From: Lodderomyces elongisporus
Taxonomy: Eukaryota > Ascomycota > Pichiomycetes > Serinales > Debaryomycetaceae
DNA length: 64,000 bases
NCBI RefSeq assembly: GCF_030384665.1
Contig: NC_083675.1
Span: 248,001-312,000 of the forward strand
Direction of reading: 5' to 3'
Shown piece by piece: positions 57,733 to 64,000 of this stretch. Within the stretch, counting starts at the first letter, position 1, and each line of letters starts with the position of its first letter. Made by a program: the position numbers and the translations under genes. The notes below the pieces were generated by a model, which did no database searches, was not told the DNA's origin, and was given only the letters and a program-made list of their open reading frames with translations.

Positions 57733-59860
57733 CTAGTTTATGAAAAACAGTAAAATTACACCACCCAAAATTCCAGCCATCAATAAAACACCCACATACT
57801 TATTCTGATATCTTATCCATTCTGCAAGATTCAAAATCAGAAATACTAGTGCTGGAATATAGTTATACGAGTGCAATGATACATCGATTTTGAAAAATGG
57901 GAAATAATGAATCATCCATCCAAGTTGGTATATCATGGCGGTAGTGTAGAAACTCTCAGTCTCTGGTGCATCCACGTAATTGTCTGCATACGGATTTACT
58001 ATTCTGATAATATAAAACACAGATTTGATAATGGTATATATCATGACAATGGTGGTTATGCAATGTATCGTGGTATTACCCCAGATGTTGCTTATTTGAC
58101 CTGACTCCTTGTGTCCGTGAGGATCATCTTCAATTTCTGCTTCTATGACCTTTCCATTTGCCTTTGGGGCAAGTGGCCAAAGTGCGGGGTTTGTTGTTAT
58201 AGTAGGTTTCTTGTATGCTGCATTGTCATTGTATGCTTCATATACAGTAAACCCATTTTGAAATCTCAAGGCAGCTTTCAACACCTGCCCAATTTTCTCC
58301 ACTACATTGAGCTGTCTACTAAAATCAACTTTCTTGATAACATCGCCCATTTGAGTAAGCATTGGATGCTCATTGTTCTCAATGTACCATAACGAGTTTG
58401 GAATCGTTGGTTCCTTGATACACACAACTTCATTTTGACCGTATCCCCAGTCAGGTAATTTGACATCATGTCCGAGCAATAAGCACTTTTGACCTTTAGA
58501 GATTAGTTGGAAAACAGTTTCTGTGGCTCGAACCTTGATCAAAGGTAAATTATTCACGGCATGTGATTTCCTGGCAATGATTCTGACTTTGAAGTCATAT
58601 GCATCATCGCCCATTAAGCCACGTGTAGCATTTGTGCTTACTTCGTATGCGTAATCGTGAGCATCGGATATTGGTGGACGAAAATCATTGATTTGAAGAT
58701 AATGGCCTGTTTTCTTGTGGTATAATCTTATAACATCACCGTCTTTCACTGGCCGCACACGTTTCATAAGTTTATCGTCATAGTATTTGTGCGGCGTTTC
58801 CACTACCCATTCGTTGTTTTCGTCATTTGCAAAATCGTAAAGTGTTACTTGTTGGAGTTGTGAGCCTGTAGGGTAAGTTTCTTCGTGCGAGTGCAAATAT
58901 TGTTCAAGTTGATTATGTTTGAGCGTTATTGTGCTTCCATAAAGCACCTCAACAGGATCAGATCGATAGTTTTTGAGTGATGACCGAAAGTGCGGTGACA
59001 CGAACCCACTTTGTGGACCATCCTTAGGGATCATCTCAAAATGGAGCCAAAAAGTCAAAGTGTAAAGACTAAGTGGTATCACCATTATTTGCACTATTCT
59101 CCAAAATACATGTATAAACCACTGTGTAGTGGTTATTGTCAAGTCGCCCAATATTTCCCACAATTCATGAGCCACAACCATCAGAGCCCATATTAAAGTC
59201 AACCATCCATTTAGTTTAGTCGATATAGTCCAACCCAATGCAACACCAGTCAAACATCCAGATTTCCACCATGCAGATGAATAAAATTGGGCACGTAAAA
59301 ACGAACGTAAAGAATAAATCACCATACATTGACCTAAAAGTAGTACTGAGTCCAACATGGCAGATCTGCTGACTCCAACGATGGAATTCTCAAGCAATAA
59401 AACCAATGAGGTAAATAAACTGATTAATATGTTTGAGTTTTTTCTCATTATAAAGTAGATGAATACGACCGATGCAGCACCACACAAACTGGAAAATAAT
59501 CGCAAATAGACAATCGACTCATCAAGGATGTCAATTCCAATTTGATTTTCTCCTTGCGCCAGTTGAAGATAACTTGTTAATTTTGCAATCATGTAGTAAA
59601 TCAATCGACCTAAAGGTGGATGAATATCCAAAAAGAACTCACCTTCATCATACATTTTCAAGATATCCATGGTGATTAACTCCTTTTCATTGTACAGGTG
59701 TATACGTGTAAATGGTAGTCGCGTGTACACTGCGATGATTGCAAGAGTCACGAGTACAGCATAGTCTGTTTTAGTGAATGAAAGCGAGTTTTGAACAGGT
59801 GTTGATGATTTTTGTTGTTGCTGTTGCTGTTGTTGCTGCTGCTGCTGCTGTTGTTGCTGC

Positions 59861-59896
<36 letters not shown>

Positions 59897-60003
59897 CTTT
59901 GCTGTTTAATAACTTTGTAAGGTCGAAAGGGTCCTTGTTTATACCATGAATCATTGATACTTCTCTCAACTAGTTTCTGAGCTTGAGACTTTTCATCCTG
60001 CAT
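57733..60003 (-). CDS. PMT6: Protein O-mannosyltransferase, divergent PMT2/PMT6-type
   Basis: The 756-residue protein starts at ATG 60003 (MQDEKSQ); the frame upstream uses TTG. It has the PMT layout: membrane segments, FFLDIHPPLGRL in loop 1 (about residues 125-136), GVSRSAMLDSVLLL, a MIR domain in the luminal loop (about 355-545, with YEVSTNATRGLMGDDAYDFK), WGNTTIHCITTIVMIYTIIK and a C-terminal block WMIHYFPF. A run of about 28 glutamines sits near residues 40-68. PMTs transfer mannose from dolichol phosphate to Ser/Thr in the ER. At the loop-1 position usually FDEVH, this protein reads YNEKE, so the usual Asp is Asn. The best family call is PMT6-like (759 residues in S. cerevisiae), but orthology is uncertain. 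Confidence 0.8.
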
Positions 60004-60905
60004 TTTATATACCAAGAAAGAATGTTTATTTAGTTTTAAAAATCAAAGGCTAGTCAAAACCATCAATTTGAATATCTACTTGAAATAAAAAACTAACAAA
60101 GAAGAGGAAGAAAAATAAATAAAATAAAAAAAATGTAAATAAAATTGTTCGTGGATTCGCGTCTATCACATTTTGATTTGAACAAGACGCATTGGCGCAT
60201 AGCCACGTTACTTTCCGTTAATGTACAACTGTTGTGAGCTAAGTATTTCAGTAGATAGCTCACTAGTAACATTGATTATATTTGGATAACAATTGACCTC
60301 ATTCGTAAGAAGTACATTCGTATACAATTGTATACTGAGTAAAACAAGTTTTTCAAATGTAAGGTGTAAATCATCTGGCACAACCTTTTAAAATGAAGGT
60401 ATTCGGAAGAGTGGTCATTCACTAATATTACATAGTAGATGGTGTTGGACGTATTGTGGTCAATAAAACTAGTATTTTATCGATAATTGTATATAATTTG
60501 AGAAAAAAGGTTTGAAATGCAACTTCTATCCTCTCAATATATTATATTCCCGGTTCTTACACTTGTCTCCTTCTGTATTAGACTACTACAAAGTCCCCTC
60601 CTCCTTTCCGGTTTAGTAGGATGGTCAAAAGAAAAATTTAATCAAATATACTTATCATCAAACATTACTCTATGTTCTATAACTTTTATTTACTTTCTTC
60701 CTTTATTCATCAGATCAGCAAACCCTTTTTTTTTTTTACTTTTTCTTTTTCTTTTTTCTTTTTTTTTTCTTTTGTTGTTTTTGGGGGTTTCTTTTGTATT
60801 ATTTGTCATGCATTAATTTGTAGTACTACTCTCCCATCCGGGCGCCCTTAATCCTTCATCTTACATCATCAATGGTATATCAATGTAATGTCAAAACTTT
60901 TTTCC
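60004..60905. other. Intergenic region between the PMT gene and SSU1
   Basis: About 900 bases. The PMT promoter side includes A-rich runs (60113-60141). A non-repetitive middle (60150-60480) contains a hairpin at 60234-60263. The SSU1 3' flank is T-rich (60726-60790). The frame at 60517-60816 is hydrophobic because of T runs and is not accepted. Confidence 0.55.
60234..60263. other. Inverted repeat with 8-bp perfect stem
   Basis: GTGAGCTA (60234-60241) and TAGCTCAC (60256-60263) are perfect complements around a 14-base loop. The flanks TGTT and AACA extend the pairing across a 4-base bulge. Confidence 0.5.
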
Positions 60906-62534
60906 TTATACCATACATCCATCTTCTTTACAACATTCATTGTTTCTTCTCTTTTTACTCCAAAAATACTTTACTTCTTCTCTAATTTTTCCAACACTGT
61001 ATACAACACATCCAATGAGACAAGCAGTAGTGACCAAGATACATGCCACAGCAAAGATAGCGCTCATGTAGGTGAATGCTCTGAGCGGGTGATTTCCAAC
61101 GGCACCTTTACCAAGGTTCAAGTTACCCAATGACATAGTACCCATAGGGAAAGTCATTGCCCAAAAGCCCTTGTTGTGTTTAAGCAAACCCAATTTGTTT
61201 GTATGGTTAGGGTTTGGAGTTCTGGCAAATGGCCATATTTTGCTAAAGATGGAAACGAGGGCAACAAATGTCATAAAGTAGCCAAAGGAAAGTAGGAATG
61301 TTGCGAAAAAGCCGCCGATGCAGAGGAGAATCTTGCCAAAGAGTAATTCTTGTGGGATGTATTTGTCCAAGTGCATGCCAAACAAGTATATGGAGTAACT
61401 CGACTGGCCGAGGAAACCCACAGGTAAGAAACTGGTGAATATCAAGTTTGTTGGCGGGATCTTGTGCATGATCAATCTTCCGACATACAATGTCATAATC
61501 ATAAATGCCAATGATATTGAGAGACACCAAAGCATAAAGCTAACCACCATGGTTATAATGGTTTCGTTTTGCTTGTACAAGTCCAATTCTATTTGGTGGC
61601 CCAGTGATGAAACCACAGTGATTGCGACAATGGGCAAGAGCAAAGTGGCATTTAGTTTTGCATCCAATTCCACCTTGTTTAACTTTGAGAAAAATGCAAA
61701 ATAGACAATGATAAATGATGTGTACATTGCCGTAAACACCGCAATCCACCAGAGTGTCCAAACGAGATACATGTGGTGGCCCTTGGTGAGGATGCTAATG
61801 TAGTTGACGATGGTGATGTAGCCCATGCTAAATGCACCCATAAATGATGCGTGTTGTGGGTCTACGTGGTACAGTCTCCAGCGGCCAGGGAAATAGATGC
61901 ATGCCATGGTGAACAAGGCAACGTTAAAGATGAATAGGAGGCAGCAAATGGCAAACATAATGTATGAGATATCAATGAGCCATTGAGCTGGGAATGGAAA
62001 GTGGTACAAGAGCGATGAAGATATACCGGTACCCATAACGGAGACAAAGTATGCAGGTGAAAAGTTCTTCACCACATCTCCCACAATAAACCGTTCATAA
62101 AACGAAACAGCAGGTGATTCGTTGCAAGTCTTTTCCGAATCATCTGAGGAATTGAATTTGCTGTTGTTGTTGTTGTTGTTGTTTTGGTGGTTCTGATTAT
62201 TGCGCGCTGAGATGATAGAGTTTAGCGCTGAGTCATAGTCCATTCGATTAGATGCTTGAAATGAGTCCAGTTCTGGTTCCAAGTCTGGATCTACTTCTGG
62301 TTCAAATTGTTGGTTGGTTTGTTCTTGAAAAGTGCTTGAGCTGTTTTTGTCATGCAAGGAGTCCTGTGGACAAGTTTGTGAGCAAGTTTCTGGACAAGAT
62401 TGTTCTTGGTGTTGAATAGTGGTGAATGATTTTTTCTTATCAGCACTTGAGTTGTCGAGTTCAGCTTCAGAGTAAACCACCGCGGCTGAATCGCCGTGGA
62501 GTTGGGGTTCTTGTTGCTCGATATCTTGCCTCAT
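60906..62534 (-). CDS. SSU1: Sulfite efflux transporter Ssu1-like (TDT family)
   Basis: The 542-residue protein starts at ATG 62534 (MRQDIEQQEPQL); a longer frame begins with TTG. About 150 N-terminal residues are hydrophilic and Gln/Asn/Ser-rich. The membrane part has about ten segments of the tellurite-resistance/dicarboxylate (TDT) family: VKNFSPAYFVSVMGTGISSS, then FPGRWRLYHVDPQHASFMGA, LVWTLWWIAVFTAMYTSFII and GQSSYSIYLFGMHL. This matches fungal Ssu1, the plasma-membrane sulfite efflux pump (458 residues in S. cerevisiae). Codon 311 (plus 61602-61604) is CTG in VVSS-L-GHQ, where serine would fit the family better, in agreement with CTG-clade decoding. Confidence 0.92.
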   Translation of the reverse strand: MRQDIEQQEPQLHGDSAAVVYSEAELDNSSADKKKSFTTIQHQEQSCPETCSQTCPQDSLHDKNSSSTFQEQTNQQFEPEVDPDLEPELDSFQASNRMDYDSALNSIISARNNQNHQNNNNNNNSKFNSSDDSEKTCNESPAVSFYERFIVGDVVKNFSPAYFVSVMGTGISSSLLYHFPFPAQWLIDISYIMFAICCLLFIFNVALFTMACIYFPGRWRLYHVDPQHASFMGAFSMGYITIVNYISILTKGHHMYLVWTLWWIAVFTAMYTSFIIVYFAFFSKLNKVELDAKLNATLLLPIVAITVVSSLGHQIELDLYKQNETIITMVVSFMLWCLSISLAFMIMTLYVGRLIMHKIPPTNLIFTSFLPVGFLGQSSYSIYLFGMHLDKYIPQELLFGKILLCIGGFFATFLLSFGYFMTFVALVSIFSKIWPFARTPNPNHTNKLGLLKHNKGFWAMTFPMGTMSLGNLNLGKGAVGNHPLRAFTYMSAIFAVACILVTTACLIGCVVYSVGKIREEVKYFWSKKRRNNECCKEDGCMV

Positions 62535-64000
62535 CTTTCTCTCTCTCTCTCTTTCTTTTTTTTTTATTCTTCTATCTGTGTGAGTTGAGTTGTATTGCCG
62601 AGCCGTTTGAGTGTGGAGAAACAGAGCAAATGACAATTGAAAAATAAAAAACTGTGGCGGAAAGTATCACGAGTGATGATGTGATTGCCTATTTATGTGG
62701 CTCCCTCCCTCTTTAATTTCATAAGTTGTGAACAGAAAATTTTTTTTTCTTTTTTTTTTCTTTTTTTCTTTTTTTTCTTTCTTTTTTTTCTTTCTTTTTT
62801 TTCTTTCTTTTTTTCTTTCTTTTTTTTTCCCTCACACAATCTAGTAAGAGTTTTTGTGTGTGTATCTGTGGGTGAGATGACACATCGAGTGAAAATACCT
62901 CAAGGTCGTGTACGTCGAGAGATATTAACAAAGAGAAAGGGAAACGGAAGGGGAAAGGGAGAGACATAGTGAGATTTAGTGAGTGATAAAAAAGTTATAG
63001 TGGAAACAATAGCGCAGTAATAGCAAGCCAAAGAGGCTTAAGTCACTATTTTCTCAACCTATTCTCAAAGTTATTATTGTTTCTCCCACCATCGATTATT
63101 AAAAATACATATATTATTCTTAGTGTATTTAGCAATGGCAATGACTAACTTTTAGACCAATAAATGAAGTGAATATCAACGGCTATTGCTCTAGATTCTT
63201 TTGTACTTGTGCTGTAGAGATGAAATTTTGCTATAAATGATACAGGAGCCGGTGAAAAGAATGAAATTTAAAGAGAGAGAATACCGTTACGTCGTTCCCG
63301 CGGAGATGATGTATATTTCCCCCTGCTTTCTTTCTTTTCTTTTTCCCTCCCTGAAATTGGGATATAGGTTCGTTGAATGTCATCAAAAGTCATTTAAAGT
63401 CATTAGGGTCATGGGTGAGGAGACGTGAGGGGAAGGGGGAAGGGGGAGTTGTTCCTGCTTGAGTCACAGATGTTATAATTGCTATTGACCAAGAAAAAAA
63501 AACATGAAAAGAGAAAAAAAAAAAAAAGAAATTTCAACTTTTGTTATTCTTACTACTTTTTTGTTACGTCGACCGAGGGTTTGTGGGACTTTTCTTGAAC
63601 AGATGAAAATTATGCACGCAAAGATGGGAGAGAGTAGATGAATGAAAGATAGAGGGATGGTGGGAGCGGCTTTCCACGGAAGCAAAAATTAGAACAGAAA
63701 TAAGAAAAGAAATAATTCATGTATACACACCCACATACACTTTCTCTGAGTATATGGCATTTATCTCTTCCCTGTTTAGAGTTAAAAAAGGAAGGAACAG
63801 ACACATAAACAGACACGCACAAGAGAGAAAAAAAAGAAGGGAATTGTTACAGAGCCGCTCCGTCGCATGGCTCTGCAATTTCAGATGGAGATAAACCGCC
63901 GTCGCCAAAATAGAAATAAAAAAAAAAAAAAAAAAACAATCTGTAGCCCCAACTTGATGCAACCAATCATCAATCTTTCCTTCTATTAAAGCGATGGCCA
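62535..64000. other. SSU1 upstream region to window end
   Basis: About 1.5 kb with GA-rich repeats at 62535-62570 (in the 5' flank), a long T/C tract (about 62739-62830), G/A-rich repeats (62930-62965), and a hairpin at 63842-63880. Open frames (62685-62969, 63717-63962) are low-complexity. No gene is supported. Confidence 0.55.
63842..63880. other. Strong hairpin upstream of SSU1
   Basis: CAGAGCC (63850-63856) and GGCTCTG (63869-63875) form a perfect 7-bp stem with a 12-base loop. After a 3-base bulge the stem continues with AATTG (63842-63846) and CAATT (63876-63880), twelve base pairs in all. Confidence 0.55.

Overview
The window is nuclear DNA from an ascomycete budding yeast. Every long gene resembles a Saccharomycotina protein, only one protein gene shows a spliceosomal intron, and the spaces between genes are AT-rich and full of microsatellites. 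The best guess is a CTG-clade species such as Lodderomyces or a close relative. In the frames inspected CTG codons are scarce and mostly sit in variable or low-complexity segments. One falls in the SSU1-like gene (codon 311) where serine would restore a small-residue stretch usual in that family. Species identity is an inference. Residues given here use the standard code, so leucines encoded by CTG may really be serine.

Layout. 1-6.2 kb: a truncated basic amino-acid permease at the left edge (minus strand), a retrotransposon-Gag-like zinc-knuckle gene split by one in-frame TAA, and a small predicted mitochondrial protein. 9.7-13.8 kb: pyruvate dehydrogenase kinase family protein and the peroxisomal import protein PEX13. 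14.1-17.6 kb: three tandem paralogues of a LEA-like, probably mitochondrial family with a shared C-terminal tail. 18-25.7 kb: a SAN1-like RING protein, RNA15, RPN7, an ACAD10/11-like acyl-CoA dehydrogenase and LSM1. 26.7-39 kb: TRM61, ARP2 (with a short intron), MPS1, tRNA-Met (with intron), tRNA-Asn, TMA7, LAS17 and a GCIP-like protein. 39-45 kb: S-formylglutathione hydrolase, an MFS transporter and a secreted phospholipase B. 48.7-62.6 kb: a PCD1-like CoA diphosphatase, VMA22, RRP3, SSF1, PIB1, MED21, a divergent PMT-family mannosyltransferase and an SSU1-like sulfite transporter.

Relations. ARP2 and its activator LAS17 lie within 6 kb. ARP2-MPS1 are convergent and adjacent as in S. cerevisiae. 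RRP3 and SSF1 share a divergent promoter with a PAC element. VMA22-RRP3-SSF1-PIB1-MED21 joins in one block genes that S. cerevisiae splits between two duplicated regions, which looks like the pre-duplication order.

The least explained items are the LEA-like trio, the interrupted Gag-like gene, the divergent helicase motifs of RRP3, the altered loop-1 motif of the PMT protein, a possible dispersed repeat family in long intergenic regions, and a few strong hairpins. Three gene-free stretches (2.3, 3.5 and 3.8 kb) are long for a yeast.
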